From the NCBI GenBank assembly GCA_018241995.1, contig JAFECT010000009.1, positions 350,113 to 414,112 on the forward strand: DNA of 64,000 bases, written 5' to 3'. A model generated the notes under the pieces. It ran no database searches and had not been told where the DNA came from. It saw only the letters and a list, made by a program, of their open reading frames with translations. This document shows positions 1-14,000 of this stretch, one piece after another. The position numbers and the translations under genes were made by a program. Each line of letters opens with the position of its first letter. The stretch's first letter is position 1. This stretch comes from Pseudomonadota bacterium (GTDB lineage Bacteria; Pseudomonadota; Alphaproteobacteria; Caulobacterales; Caulobacteraceae).

Positions 1-540
1 CTGCATGACGTTGTTCAGGCCGACGAAGTGCACGCCCTGATGGTCGAAGCTGTACCAGCCCTTGTTCTTCGAGGCCTTGCCGAAGCGCTTGAAATACTCC
101 TCGCCGACGCCGTCGGTGACGTCGTGCTCGCCCGGCGTGGTGTGCAGCTCGGTGACGCGCAGACCTTTGAGGATCTGCTCGGCCGTGTCGAACTCCGCCG
201 CCTTGGACAGGTGGGTGATGTCGCCGGTGTGCAGGATCAGGCCGGGCTTCACCGGCATGGCGTTCACCAGGCCGATGGTTTCCTTTAGCGTGCCCTGGAC
301 GTCGGGGTTGGCTTCCTTGTTGAAGCCGATGTGGGTGTCGCTGATCTGCACGAACAGCGGCACGCCGGTGTGCGCCTTCTTGCCCGCGGGCGTGGCGGCG
401 GCCGCCAGGTCCATGGGCGCAAGCACGCCGCCGGACAGCATGAACAGGGTGCCCGCCCCGCCGAAGGCCATGCATCTCAAGGCCCCGCGCCGCGAAAGAT
501 CGGGCGTATCGGCGGCGTGGGCGTTCGTATCTTTGGTCAT
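1..540 (-). CDS. Metallophosphoesterase, Tat-exported (3' part missing)
   Basis: This is the N-terminal 180 residues of a calcineurin-like phosphoesterase that runs off the left edge. The reverse strand from the ATG at 538-540 gives a twin-arginine signal (SRRGAL at residues 16-21) followed by a hydrophobic stretch, so export by the Tat system is likely. Metal-binding motifs of the family follow: QISDTHIG, then GDITH, then GEHD, where the family usually has GNHD or GNHE. Such enzymes use a two-metal centre to hydrolyse phosphoesters; the substrate cannot be told. It reads in the same direction as the MBL gene upstream of it, with 81 bases between them. Confidence 0.85.
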   Translation of the reverse strand, partial: MTKDTNAHAADTPDLSRRGALRCMAFGGAGTLFMLSGGVLAPMDLAAAATPAGKKAHTGVPLFVQISDTHIGFNKEANPDVQGTLKETIGLVNAMPVKPGLILHTGDITHLSKAAEFDTAEQILKGLRVTELHTTPGEHDVTDGVGEEYFKRFGKASKNKGWYSFDHQGVHFVGLNNVMQ

Positions 541-621
541 GCGACTATCCCTGCGAGATCGTGGACTCGATGCAGGGACTCAGGGTCGGCGGGGTTTATT
601 CCCGGCGGGGCGCTTTAAGGG

Positions 622-1575
622 TCAGTGCGGCTTGACCAGACTGTCGTAGATCGCTTCGACGAACACCTCTTCGCGGCCCTCCATGCCCTTCTCGTAGGCC
701 AAGGCCGGCTTCGACGCGACGATCTGGGCCAGGGTCTTCTTCGCTTTGATCCCGGCCTTCACCTTGGCCTGCACGTCGACCAGCATGTCGCGATAGGCCT
801 TCAGCTGGGCCTTGCTTGCGAGCTCGCCGTGGGCGGGGATGATGGTGGTCTTGTCGTCGGCCTTGGCCAGCACCTGGTCGACGGCGGCGATCACGCCCTG
901 GATGCCGCCGCCCGAGGCGCGGTCGATGAAGGGCCAGATGCCGTTGAAATAGACATCGCCCATGTGCACGGCGTTGGCGCGCTCCAGCCAGACGATGGCG
1001 TCGCCGTCAGTGTGGGCGCGGGGCGCGTGGACCAGGCGCACGGTCTCGCCGCCGACATGCAGTTCCAGCCGGTCGTCGAACACCACCTGGGGCAGATCCT
1101 GCGGCGCGGCGGGCGGGATGTGGCTGTTATAGGCGGGCATGAACTGCTCTACCGCGCGGCGCGCACGCACCTCGCGCTGGGCCACGATCACCGCGCCGAG
1201 CTTGGCGAACACCGGATTGCCGCCGGAGTGGTCGAGGTGCCAGTGGGTGTTGACCACATAGCGGACTGCGCCCGGCGCCACATGACGGTAGGCGGAGATG
1301 ATCTCCGGCGCGTCGCGGGCGCGTTCGTCGTCGATGAGCAGGCAGCCTTCCGGCCCCTTCACGATCACCACATTGCCGCTCTGGCCGATCAGCACCCAGG
1401 CGTCAGGGCCCAGCGGACGGATGTCGAGCTTGGCCGGGTCGGGCAGGGCGGTTGCAGCGGGGGCGGCGGAAGGGGCGGGCGCCTGGGCCTGCAGCACGGC
1501 GGGCGCGGCTGCGAAGGCGAGAGCCAAGGCGCCGGCGCAACCTAAGCGGATCGTCAGGCGGAATTGGGCGGTCAT
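622..1575 (-). CDS. Secreted MBL-fold metallo-hydrolase
   Basis: A 317-residue protein of the metallo-beta-lactamase fold. The start at 1575 is preferred over an upstream one at 1668 because an AGGA-type ribosome site precedes it and it opens directly with a signal peptide (basic MTAQFRLTIR, then an Ala/Leu core ending AVLQAQA). The zinc motif THWHLDH lies at residues 110-116 (H111, H113, D115, H116), and later His residues in the HAPRAHTDGD and IPAHGE segments fit the remaining ligands. Periplasmic members include beta-lactamases and various hydrolases; the substrate is unknown. The adjacent exported phosphoesterase suggests a shared scavenging role, which is inference. Confidence 0.85.
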   Translation of the reverse strand: MTAQFRLTIRLGCAGALALAFAAAPAVLQAQAPAPSAAPAATALPDPAKLDIRPLGPDAWVLIGQSGNVVIVKGPEGCLLIDDERARDAPEIISAYRHVAPGAVRYVVNTHWHLDHSGGNPVFAKLGAVIVAQREVRARRAVEQFMPAYNSHIPPAAPQDLPQVVFDDRLELHVGGETVRLVHAPRAHTDGDAIVWLERANAVHMGDVYFNGIWPFIDRASGGGIQGVIAAVDQVLAKADDKTTIIPAHGELASKAQLKAYRDMLVDVQAKVKAGIKAKKTLAQIVASKPALAYEKGMEGREEVFVEAIYDSLVKPH

Positions 1576-2030
1576 GGTGGTCCTGACTGTACGGTTTCGA
1601 CGCAATCTCAAGGCCTTGGCCGCCGCTCGGCGCTCGAGGCTAAGCTTGATTGAAGTCCGACCCGACACAAGTCGAGCGCCTTTCGCCGAACGGTCGCAGC
1701 ATGGCGACGAAGGGTGGGAGGCGGGACGGGGGATCGGCTGTGTATGTGGAGCGCAGGTTGTATTTCCTGTGCTTGCCCAGGACTGTCGCGTTGCACTTGA
1801 GGCGACATTCTATGCTTTGCTGACTTCAGAACCGCAATGCCTAGCGGGCCAGTCGCCTTTCCTCAACTCAACGAAGACTAAAGCACTGAATTTTAAAGGC
1901 GAATTTCCGTAAAACACGTTCACTGAGCCTTGCCACAGTTGGCATGGCGGTGTTAGCTCGACGCGTAACAGTTGGGGGGAGTGCGCGCGCGGGAAACGTG
2001 CGCCTTCTCTGCGCCAGAGGGGCTTTTTAC
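1576..2030. promoter_or_regulatory. Divergent intergenic region upstream of the autotransporter
   Basis: 455 bases between the leftward MBL gene and the rightward giant autotransporter. Codon use and open frames here do not support a gene. The stretch 1850-1930 is clearly more AT-rich than its surroundings and is the likeliest place for a promoter, but I cannot point to a convincing -35/-10 pair. An AGAGGGG ribosome site sits 8 bases before the ATG at 2031. Confidence 0.35.
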
Positions 2031-5000
2031 ATGACCAATCGCGTTTCGCGGGCCAGCCGCCGTGCGTCCGCCGTGCCTGCCGTTCAGGCGCATCGCGCCG
2101 GCTTCACGATCAAGGCTTCCCGCAGCGCGCTGATGCTGGGCACGGCGCTGGGCTGCTCCATCGCGGTGTTCACCAATTTCACGCCGACGCCGGTCCTGGC
2201 CGCGGATGTGACCTGCACGCCCGACGCCTCCGGGTCGACGACGAGCGGCCCTCAGTTCTGCCAGAACTCGGGTGACAAGATCACCTACACCGCCAACGGC
2301 GACCTGACCGTGGTGCTGGACAATGTGGTCACCAACAGCGGCGGCGTGCAGCTCAACGCTTCCGGCGGCAAGTACAACGTCCACGTCTACGACCTGTTCA
2401 AGGCGGGCTTCCTCTACAACAACGCCGGCGCGGGCCTGAAGGTCGTCTCGGCCGATGGAAACATCGACATCGACACCACGACCGGCGGGGCCAACACCAC
2501 CGGCTCGGGAACCTTCATCCTGGGCGCGACCTTCGGCATCGACGCTGAGAATGCGGCGCCGGGCGGCACGGGCAAGATCGACCTGAACCTCGGCGCCTAT
2601 GTCAGCTCCAAGGGCACGGGCGTCTACGCCCACAGCTACAACGGCGCGATCAACATCACTTCGGTCGGCGGCAACGCGGGCGGTACGGGCCTCTACGCCC
2701 ACAGCAACTCGGGGCCGATCAACGTCCACCTGACCAACGGAACGATCCGGGGCGACTTCTACAACACGGGCACGGGCGCGGGCATCAAGACCGTGCAGAA
2801 CTCCGGCGGCGGAACCCATGTCTATGTGGACGCCGGCGCCATCGTCGACGGCGGCAACGGGACCGCGGGCAACAACGCCATCAACGTGCTGAGCGGCCTG
2901 GGCGCCGCCGTGGTCGGCATGTACGGCACGGTCGCGGACGGCGGGATCGTGGCCCGCTCTAACGGCTCGAACATCCTGGCTGCGGCGACCGTCGGCCTCA
3001 GGGGCGACGTGACCAACAACGGCGGCGACGGCGTGTTCGTGCGCGCCAGCGGCGGCGAGGCCAGCTTCGATCAGGTGACGGGCGCCATCACGGCCGCGGG
3101 CCGGGGCGTGTTCGTCCAGGACGCCAGCGACGCCAACATGGTGGCGGTGTCCGCGGCCGGCAGCTCGATCAACTCGACGGGCACGGGCCTCTATGCCCTG
3201 GCCACCGGCAAGGGCGGCATCCTGACCAACATGGCGGGCAGCATCGTCTCGACCAAGGGCGACGGCGTCGCCGCGCGCGCGGCCGGGGGCGACATCTATC
3301 TGATCAACTCGGGCGTGATCAAAGCCGGCGGCATCGGCGTCGTGGCGACCAACACCGGCGCCGGCGGGATCAAAGAACACACCTACGCCAACATCTACGG
3401 CGCCTCGGGCGCGATCTCGGCGACGGTGCAGTCGGGCAAGATCGACCTGGAGTTCGATCCGGGCGTGGTGCTGTCGAGCCAGAACGCGGGCGCGGGCCTG
3501 TTCGGAATCGGCGCCACGGCCACTGACGGCAATATCGTGATCAACGGCGGCGCCGGCGGCACGATCGCCGCCGACCATCAGGGCATCATCGCCACGACCA
3601 CGGCGGCGACCGCCACGGGCGCGGCCATCGCCATCAACTGGGGCGGCGACGTCAAGTCCGGCACGAACGCGGTGACGGCCACCACGGCCGACGGCGACAT
3701 CAGCGTCACGGTCGGCGGTGCGATCACTGTCGCCAACAACGGCGCGGGCGTTTCCGCCATCGCGGGCGGCGCCAACACTGTGACCGTCAAGACGGGCGAC
3801 ATCTCGGCCACGACCTATGGCGTGATCGCCAACAGCCAGGGCGGCGCCGTCGAGATCGACACCGGCGCGGTGAAGACCATCAATTTCGACGCGATCCGCG
3901 CTGTCAGCACCGGCGGGACGGGGGCTGATGTGACCGTCAAGGCGACCGGTTCGGTCACTTCGGTCGATGGCCGGGGCATATACGCCTTCAACGGCAACGA
4001 CGGCGGCGCGATCAACATCCAGGTGACGGGCGTCGGCTCCAGCGTCAGCGGTCGGGCCATGGGCGTCAGCGCCCAGGGCTACGGCGCCGGCGCGGGCGGC
4101 GTGAGCGTCGCGGTCGATGGCGGCGTGACTGCGACCGACGGCACCGGCGTCAGCGCGCGGGTGATGAACGCCGGCGCCACGGGCGATGTGGTGGTGAAGG
4201 TGGGCGGCGACGTCTCCGGCTCTACCGACGGCGTGTCGGCGATCAACCAAGGGACCGGGGGCGTCAGCGTCAACGTGACCGGCGCGGTGAACGCGGACCA
4301 TGGCGTGGGCGTCACGGCGCACACCTACGGCGCCGGCGCGATCGGCGTGAAGACCGGCGCGATCCACAGCTACGGCGACGGCGTCCATGTCGAAGCCAGC
4401 AACGGCGGCGCCGTTTCGGTGACCACCGGCGCGATCACCTCGAAGACCGGCTCGGGTGTCAGGAGCTACACCCTGTCCGGCGCCACCACGGTGCAGGTCG
4501 GCGGCGACATCAATGCTCAGTCCGCCGGCGTCGACGCCCATGCCGGCGCCGGATCGATCGACGTCACCGTCACCGGCGCGATCAGCGCCAATCAGGGCGT
4601 GAATCTGTTCAGCAACTCGGGCGACCTGTCCGCCAAGATCTCGGGGGCGATCAGCGCGGCCAACAGCGAAGGCGTCTATGCCTACGCCGGCGCGGGCAAG
4701 GTGACGATCGCGGCCAACGGCGGCATCGACGCGGCGACCTATGGCGTGCGGGTGAACGGCAACGGCGCGATCGGCATCGACACCACCGGCGGCACGGTCA
4801 AGGCGGGAAACAACGGCATCTATGCGGTGGTCCTGAACGGATCGATCGGCTCCATCACCGTCAAGGCTGACGACATCTCGGCCTACGACCACGGCGTTTT
4901 CGCTCACACCACCGGCGCGGGCGACGTCATCGTCAAGGCGGGCAAGGTCGACGCCGGGAGCACAGGGGTCTACGCCGTGGCCGCCAACGGCGCGGTCACG

Positions 5001-8000
5001 GTCGCGACCACCGGCGACATCTCCGCCACGAGCGGCCTGGGCGTCATCGCCCACAGCTCCGGCGGCCAGGACGTGTCGGTCGACGTGGGCGGGGCGATCA
5101 CCTCGGGCCAGAACGGCGTGTCGGCGGTTCAGTACGGCGCGGGCCTGGGCAAGGTCTCCGTGACCGTCGATGGCGACATCGATTCCACCGGCTCGAGCGT
5201 CAGCGCGCTGAACAGCGCCTCGGGCGGCGTCTCGGTCACCACCAACGGCGCGATCACCGGCAAGACCGGCGACGGCATCGTGGCGGTCGAGCTCGGCGCC
5301 GGCGGCGCCGTGACGGTCCAGGCTAACGGGGCCATCGGCTCCTCGGCCGACCACGTGTACGGGGCAGGCGTCTACGCCACCAACCACGGCTCCACGGGCG
5401 CGGTCTCGGTCGACACCCAGGCGGTCTATGCCGACCACAATGGCGTGTGGGCCCAGAACAGCGGATCGGACGCCACTGTCGTGAAGACCCACGGCAACGT
5501 CTATTCCGGCTTCGCCTACTTCGGCAGCGCGGCCGGCGGCATCCTGGTCAGCACCAACAACGGCTCGGCCTCGATCACCGCCTACGGCGACGTGACGGCC
5601 AAGGCGCACGGTATCGCCGCCCTTTCCAACTCGGGCGAAATCGACATCACCACCACCGCCGGCAAAGCGATCACCGCCGGCCGCGACGGCATCTACGCCC
5701 GCTCGACCTCGGGCAATATCCAGGTGACTTCGGCCGCGTCGATCACCGCCGATCCGGGCATCAACCTGACCACCGGCGGCGCCGGGACCATCGACGTCGA
5801 CTCCTCGGGCGCGATCAGCGCCCAGAACGGCGGCATCGTCACCGTGACGACCGACGGCCACAACACGGTGCTGGTCAAGGGCACGGTAGAGGGCGATAGC
5901 GACAACAACGGCTCGGGCCCGGGCGTGCGCGCCTACAGCTTCGGCGCGGGCTCCGTGCTGGTGCACACCTACGCGGGCGGCGACATCACCGGCTACAACG
6001 CCGGCGGCGTCAATGCAGCGAGCACGGGCGGCGGCAACGTCGCGGTGATCAACGATGGCCAGATCGGCTCCTCGACCCTGAGCGTCAGCGGCACGGGCGT
6101 GCGCGCTTCGAACTTCGGCGGCGGGACCGCGACGGTTTCGGTGTCGGGCGCGGGCGACGTCTTCTCGACCAGCTATGGCGTCTTCGTCAGCAGCAACGGC
6201 AGCGGCAAGGCCAGCGTCGCCGAGACCGGGGCGATCACCTCCGGCTATATCGGCGTGGAGGTGCGCACCAGCGGCGGCGGCGACGTTTCGGTGGCCACCG
6301 GCGATGTGACCTCCGCCTCGACCGGCGTCTATGTCAACGCTGCCGGCGGCGCGGGTTCGGTCGACGTCACCACCAACGGCCTGATCGACTCGTCGGGCTT
6401 CTCAGGTGTCTTCGTTCGCAGCTACAACAGCGGTTCCACCACGGTCACCGAGAACGGCGGCGTCAGCGGGAACGCCAGCCAGGTCGGCGTCAACGCCATG
6501 GCTTTCGGCGGCGGCGACGTGACCGTCCACGTCAACGGCGACGTCGGCAGCAAGGCGAACACGGTCGGCTTCTCCGGCGTTTCCGCCAGCGCCGTGGGCG
6601 GGTCGGGGTCGATCCTGGTCGACGGCGCGGGCGCGATCTACAGCGCTGCCTCAGGCGTTGGGGTCCGCAACGTCGGCACGGGCTCCTCGACGGTGAATAT
6701 GTCGGGCGCGATCAACGCGGGCTCCGGCATCGGCGTCTACGCCTACGCCCACGGCGGCGGCGTCAGCATCACCACGGCTGCGATCACATCGGGCACCTAT
6801 GGCGTGGACGCCACCAACGTCGGCGGCGCGGGCGCGGTCAGCGTGACGACCGCCGGCCTGATCGATGCGGGAGGCACAGCGGGGATCAAGGCGACCACCA
6901 CCGGCTCCGGCGGCGTGTTGGTCACCGAGAACGGCGGCATCACCGGCAAGGCCTTCTATGGCATCCAGGTCAGCGCCAGCGGCGGCGGAACAGGCTCTGT
7001 CGTCGTGCACGCGAACGGCGCGATCGGTTCGAAGGCCGATCCGGTCAACGCCAACGGCATTGTCGCCAGCCTGTCGGGCGGCGGCACGGGCGCCCTGACC
7101 ATCGACGGCGCGGGCAAGATCTACGCCTCCAACATCGGTATCAAAGCCACCAGCGACGCCAGCGGCCTGGAGACCATCAACACCAGCGGCGCGATCACCA
7201 GCAACGGCCCCGCGGTGTTCGCGGTCGAGACCGGCGCGGGCGGCGTCTCGATCACCACCACGGGCGCGCTCACCTCGAAGTACGGCGCCGGCGTCTATGC
7301 GCGCAGCACGACCGGCGCGCTCAGCGTCAACACCGGTACGGTCGTCGGCAGGTCCGGCGTGAACGCCGTCAGCAAGGGCGGCGCGGTGACGGTGACCACC
7401 GGCGATCTGACCGCGACCAGCGGCGACGGCGTCTACGCCTATGTTAACGGAGGCAAGGGCGCGGTTTCGGTGGACACGCGCGGCCACTTGGTCAAGGCGG
7501 CCAACGGCGGCGCGATCGTCGCGGCCAGCTCCGGCACGGGCGCGGTGACGGTCCTGGCGGGCAATCTCTCGGCTACCGGTTCCGGCTCGCTCGGCGGCCG
7601 GGGCGTCTTGGCGCTCGGCAATCGCGACGTGCTGGTCCACGTCTACGGCACGACCACCACGACGGCGGGCTCGGGCGTCTACGCCCTGGAATACGCCACC
7701 GGCAAAGGCAACGTGACGGTCACCACCGACGGCCTGGTCGACGGCTCGATCAACGGCGTCAACGCGTTCAACCTGGGTTCCGGCTCAGTGACGGTGACCA
7801 CCGGCGCTGTCACGGCCCACACCGCCAACGGTGCAGGCATCTACGCCAAGGCCAAGTCGGGGGCGGTCTCGGTGACCACCAACGGCGCGATCTCGGCCAC
7901 GGGCGGGACCTCCAACGGCATCCGCACCAAGGCCTACGGGGCGGGCGCGACCACGGTCACGACCAACTCGACCGTCGCGGGCGCGATCAACGGCGTGCTT

Positions 8001-11000
8001 GCCCAGGCCTACGGAACGGGCGGGGTGAGCATCACCACGGCCGGCCTGGTCACCGGCGGCGCCAAGGGCTCGGCCATCGCCGGCCAGTCGGCGGCGGGCG
8101 GCGTGATCATCACCGAAAACGGCGGCGTGGCCTCGGCGGGACGCGGCATCCTGGGCCTCGACACCGCGGCGCTGGGCGACGTGCAGATCCACGTCAACGG
8201 CAATGTCGGCTCGTCCGCAGTCAAGGTGGGCGCCGACGGCGTCGACGCCTGGATCCAGGGCGCGGGCTCCAAGGGCGCGGTCAGCGTCGACGGCGCGGGC
8301 AAGATCTACGCGGTCGGCAACGGCATTTGGGCCGACTCCACCGGAACGGGCCTGGTCAAGGTCGACACCACCGGCAATATCTCGGCCGGCGGCATCGGCG
8401 TGGAAGCCATCGGTCGGGCCGGCGGCTCGGTCACGGTCAACAATCATTCGGCCACGATCACTTCGGGCGGGACCGGCGTGTTCGCCAGCCAGATCGCGGG
8501 CGGCACGGGCGCGATCACGGTCACCGAAGGCGGCCTGATCGACGCGGGCGGCGACGGCATCTACGCCAAGAACGTGGCCACCGGCGGCGTGCTCGTCACC
8601 GAGACGGGCGGCATCACCGGCAAGGCGATCAACGGGATCAACGCCATCGCCTACGGCGGCGACGTAACCATCCACAACACCGGGAACATTGGCTCCGGCG
8701 CGGATGCGGTCGGTAACTACGGCGTCCAGGTGAAGCTCAAGGCCGGCGCCGGCACGGTCACCATCGACGGCGCGGGCGCGATCTTCGCCGGCGGCGCGGG
8801 CATCCGCGTGCAGACCTACGGGACGGGCGCGAGCACCAACGTGAACCTCGCCTCGACCACCGCGACGATCACGGGCGCGGGTGGCATCACCGTCGCGGGC
8901 ATGGGTGGCGGCGCGGGCGACATCACGGTGTTTGATAACGCCACGATCACCGCCAGCGGCGAGGGCATCTCGGCCGTACTGTTCGATCCAACCTCCACCG
9001 GCAAGGTCACCGTCACCGCCAACGGCTTTGTCGATGCAGGGGGCAGCGCGGTCTACGGCGCGAGCCGTGGCAGCGGTGACGTCGTCGTCACCCAGACCGG
9101 CGGCGTGTCCGGCAACGCCACCTTCGGCGTGGGCGCCACCGCCGCTTACGGCAACGCGACCATCCACAGCGTCGGCGCCATCGGCTCGGCGGCCAACTAT
9201 GTGAGCGGCGTCGGCGTCAACATCAGCGTGACCAAGGGCGACGGCCTCGCGCTGGCCGACGTGCAGGGCGCCGTCTACGGCGGCTCGGCGGGCGTGCAGG
9301 CGGCGACCTATGGCGTGAACTCGAGCATCGATATCGAGATCGCCAAGGGCGCCACGATCCACGCGAAGAACTACGGCGTCTACGCCACCGGCTACTCGAC
9401 CGGGGCGGGCTCCATCACCATCAACGACCAAGCGGCGGTCACCGGCACGCGGGCGGGCATCCTGGCGCGTCAGACCCAGTCGACCAACACCGGCGACATC
9501 TACATCACCACCTCGGGCGCCATCACCGCCACGAAAGGCGTGGGCGTCTATGCCCACACCCAGGGCTCGGGCGACATCTACATCACCACCACCGGCGCGG
9601 TGAACGCGACCAAGTTCGGCGTCGACGCCTACAGCGCCAACGGCAACGTCAACGTCACCACCGGCGCGGTCACCGGCTCTTCCGGCATCGTCGCCAAGGG
9701 CGGCCATGACGTGATCAACATCGTCGCCTACGGCGCCATTACCGGCACGAACGGCGACGGCGTCTACGCCAAGACCGGCGGGCCGGTCCTGATCGACACC
9801 CGCGGCCAGACCGTCAGCGCCACCAACGGCACGGCGATCTACGCCAACAGCACCTCCAGCGGTCTGGTCCAGGTGCTGGCGGGCGATGTGTCGGCTGTCG
9901 GCAGCGGCGCCCATGGCGGGCGCGGCGTCACCGCCAAGGGCCGCTACTCGGTCGACGTGCACGTCTATGGAGACGTCACCACCACCGCCGGTTCGGGCGT
10001 CGTCGGCTTCTCCAACTCTGTCAGCAGCGCCACCACGGTGACGCTCATCACCGACGGGTCGGTCGACGCCTACAACGCGGGCGTCGTGGGCTTCGCGGCG
10101 AACAAGGGCGCGGTTTCGGTCACCACCTATGGCGCGGTCACCGCCCACGCCCTGGCCGCCGACGCGGTCGGCGCCACGGCGCATGACGCCATCAGCGTCT
10201 CCACCTACGGGGCGGTGCTGTCCACCGGGGCCAACGGCATCGGCATCCACACGACGTCCTATGGGTCCTACGCCACCAACATCGCCGCCTTCTCCACGGT
10301 GAAGGGCGGCCTGGACGGGGTGCTGGCGACGGCGACCGGCTCGGGCGCGCTGAACATCGCCACCTATGACCAGGTGACGGGCGTCTCCGGCGCGGGCATC
10401 GCGGCGTCCAGCCAGGCCGGCGCGATCACCATCGCGGCCGAGGGCGTCTCGGGCAATGTGGGCATCCAGGCCGGCTCCGGCGCGGGCGCGGTGACCATCA
10501 ACGCCTATGGCGACATCACCACCGCCTCGCACGGCATCGTGGCCACCTCGACCACCGGCGCGATCACCGTCACCACCACGGCGGGCCATGCCATCGTCGC
10601 CGGCGGCGACGGCATCTACGGGCACTCGGCGTCGGGCAGCATCAAGGTGTTCTCCAACGCCGCCATCACCGCCGATCCGGGCATCAACCAGTCGACCGGC
10701 GGCTCAGGCACGATCGACGTCTATTCGAATGCGCCGATCACCGCCCAGAACGGCGGCATCGTCACCACCACCGTCGACGGCCATAACAACGTGTTCGTCA
10801 CGGCCACGGTCGAGGGCGATTCCGACAACAATGGAACCGGCGACGGCGTCCACGCCAAGACCACCGGCACGGGCTCGATCCTGGTGCACACCTATGCGGG
10901 CGGCGACATCGTCGGCCATAACGCGCGCGGGATTTATGCTCGCGGCATCGGCGCCTCCACCGGTGTGAGCGTCATCCTCGACGGCAATGTCGCAACTTCG

Positions 11001-14000
11001 GCCACGCCGGTCGCGCTCGACGGCGTCTATGCGGCGATCACCGGCGTCAAAGCGACCGGCTCCGTGTCGGTCATCGGGGCCGGGAACATCTACGGCGGCT
11101 GGGGCGTCACGGCCATCAACGTCGGGACCGGTAATGTCACGGTCGACCTTTCGGGCGACGTCACCGCCAAGTACGCGGGCGTGCTGGCCCAGGGCTCCGC
11201 CAATACCTCGGTCACGACCCGCGGCACGGTCACGGCCAATGTCGCCAGCGGCGTCATCGCTCGCGGCGCGGGCGTGGTCAGCGTCGATGTACGGGACAAC
11301 GTCTCGGCGGGGCTGAACGCGATTTCTGTGCGCAACACCGGGTCGGGCGCCACGACCATCGACACGGTCGCGGGCAAGAGCCTGACGGCGGCGACCGGCA
11401 ACGGCGTCTACGCCCAGGTCGCCTCGGGTCCGCTCACGGTGAACCTGAACGCGAACGTGGCCGCGGGGCTGAACGGTGTCTACGCGACGACCTCGGGCGG
11501 CGCGGTCACGGTCAACCTGGCGGGCGACATCGGCAATTCGACCACGGCGGTCGGCGCCAACGGCGTGCGGGTGAAGAGCCTGTCGGGCACGGGCGCGGTG
11601 CAGCTGAACGGGGCCGGCAACATCTTCGCCGCCGGCAACGGCGTGTCGATCAACGGCGGCGGCGCCGTCACTGTCGGGCTGACCGGCAACGTGACCTCGG
11701 GCGCGACCGGCATCTTCGCCGGCGGCAACGGCGCGGTGGATGTGACCACCCACGGGACCATCACTTCGGTGGGCACGGGCATCGCGGCGCGCAACTACAA
11801 CTCGCTGGGCGGCTCGGCCACGGTGCACAGCTACGGCCTGGTCGATGCGGGTGGCACGGGCATTTCGGCCATTGCCGGCCCGACCGGCGCCGCGACGATC
11901 GTTGAGACCGGCGGCGTCACCGGCAAGGCGGGCACGGGCATCTTCGCCACCGGCCTGACCGCCACGGTCACGGCCACCGGCGCGGTGGGCTCATCCGGCG
12001 ACCAGGTCGGCGGCGTCGGCGTCTACGCCAGCGGCGTCAAGGCGCAGATCTTCGACACCGGCGCGATCTTCGCCGACGGCGTGGGCCTCTACGCCAAGTC
12101 GACCACCGATATCGCGACGATCAACCAGAACGGCGCGGTCGTTTCGGGCGGCTCCGCGGCGGTGATCGCGGTGAGCGGCAGCGGCAATGTCGGCGTCTCC
12201 TCCGCGGCGGATATCACCGCCACGGCAGGCGCGGGCGTCTACGCCAAGACCAGCACGGGGATGATCGAGATATCGACCACGGCGGGCAAGACCATCACCG
12301 CGGCCGGCGACGGCCTGGTGGGGCGTTCGACCTCGGGGAACATCAAGGTCTACTCCTACGCGGCGATCCTCGCCGACCCGGGCATCGTCATGTCGACCGG
12401 CGGCGCGGGGACCATCGACGTCTATTCAAACGGCCCGATCACGGCCATGGCGGGCGGCATCGTCACCTCCACGGTCGATGGCCACAACTACGTGTTCTCC
12501 AAGGCCACGATCAGCGGCGACTCCGACGCCAACGGCGTGGGTGACGGCATCCGCGCCACCAGCTCGGGCCTCGGCAAGATCCTGGTGCACAGCTATGCCG
12601 GAGCCGACATCAGCCACTCCGCCAACGGCATCGTGGCGGCGGCCTCCGGCGCTTCGGGTGGTGTGACGGTGATCTCCGACGCCAAGATCGGGACCTCGGC
12701 CCTGTCGGTCACCGGCGGCGGCATCGAGGCCCTGATCACCGGCGGCGGCTCGGGCGCGGTCTCGGTCACCAGCTCGGGCGCCATCTACGCGGCGGGCAAC
12801 GGGGTCTACGCCTTCAGCAACACGACCGGCGCGGAGACGATCAACGTGACCGGCAAGGTCACGGCCGGCGGCGCGGGCCTTCTCGCCTACAACACCGGCA
12901 GCGGCGCGATCACGGTCACCGACACGGCGGCGATCAAGGCGGGTGGCGCGGGCGTTGTGGCCATCGGCACGGGCGCCGACACCGGCGGCCTGTCGGTCAC
13001 CACCAGCGGGGCCATCACTGCGGGCGGGGGCGGCATCTACGCCGAACTGCTGAACGCGAGCTCCACCGGCGCGGTCAACGTCAAGGCCACCGGCCTCATC
13101 GACGCGTCCGGCGCGGCGGGGATCGTGGCTCAGAACCAAGGCGTGGGCGGGGTGCTCGTCACCGAGTCCGGCGGCGTCACCGGCAACGCCACGAGCGGCA
13201 TCATCGCCTCGGGCGCGGGCGGGAACGTCACGGTCCATCACGTGGGCGACCTGGGCTCCTCGGCCAACACCATGAACGGCACGGCCATCTATGCGTCGCT
13301 GTCGGGCGGTTCGGGCACGGTGCTGGTCGACGGTGCGGGCTCGATCTGGGCGGCCGGCCGGGGCATCGACGCCCGCGTCTCCAGCGCGGACGCCGACATC
13401 ACCGTGACCAGCACCTCGGCGATCCATGCGGGCTCCGACGGCATCCGGGCGCGGGCCTTCGGCACGGGTTCCTCGACCCTGACCGTGTCCTCCAGCGCGG
13501 CCATCTCGGCCGGCGGGGACGCGATCTCGGTGTCGAACCTCAACCCCGCCAACACCGGTCCGGTCAGCGTCACCACCTCGGCCTCGACGGTCGGCGGCGT
13601 GGCCGGCGTGCGCATCGCCAACGCCGGGTCGGGCGCGAACACCCTGTCCAACACCGCCGCGATCTACGGCGGAACGACGGGCGTGATCCTGGCCAACGCC
13701 GGGGCGACCACGATCAACAACACCGGGACCTCCGCGACCATCGCGGGCGGGGCCGGCTTCGCGATCGACGGGTCGGCCTCGGCCGGCGCCATCACCGTCA
13801 ACAACACCGCAGGCGGCCGCATCTTCGGTCGGGCGGCGTTCGGCGGCGGCAATGACGTGGTCAACAACGGCGTGAACTCGACCTGGATCGCCTACGGGAC
13901 GACCAGCTTCGGCGGCGGGACCGACACGGTGAACAACGCCGGGACCGTCCTGGTGGCCCCGGCCTCCAGCGCCGCGACCACGGTCAACTGGACCGGCCTG

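Noticed and set aside
625-1545. 306-codon plus-strand frame over the MBL gene
   Set aside because: Low-complexity translation; the opposite strand has clear MBL motifs and a signal peptide.
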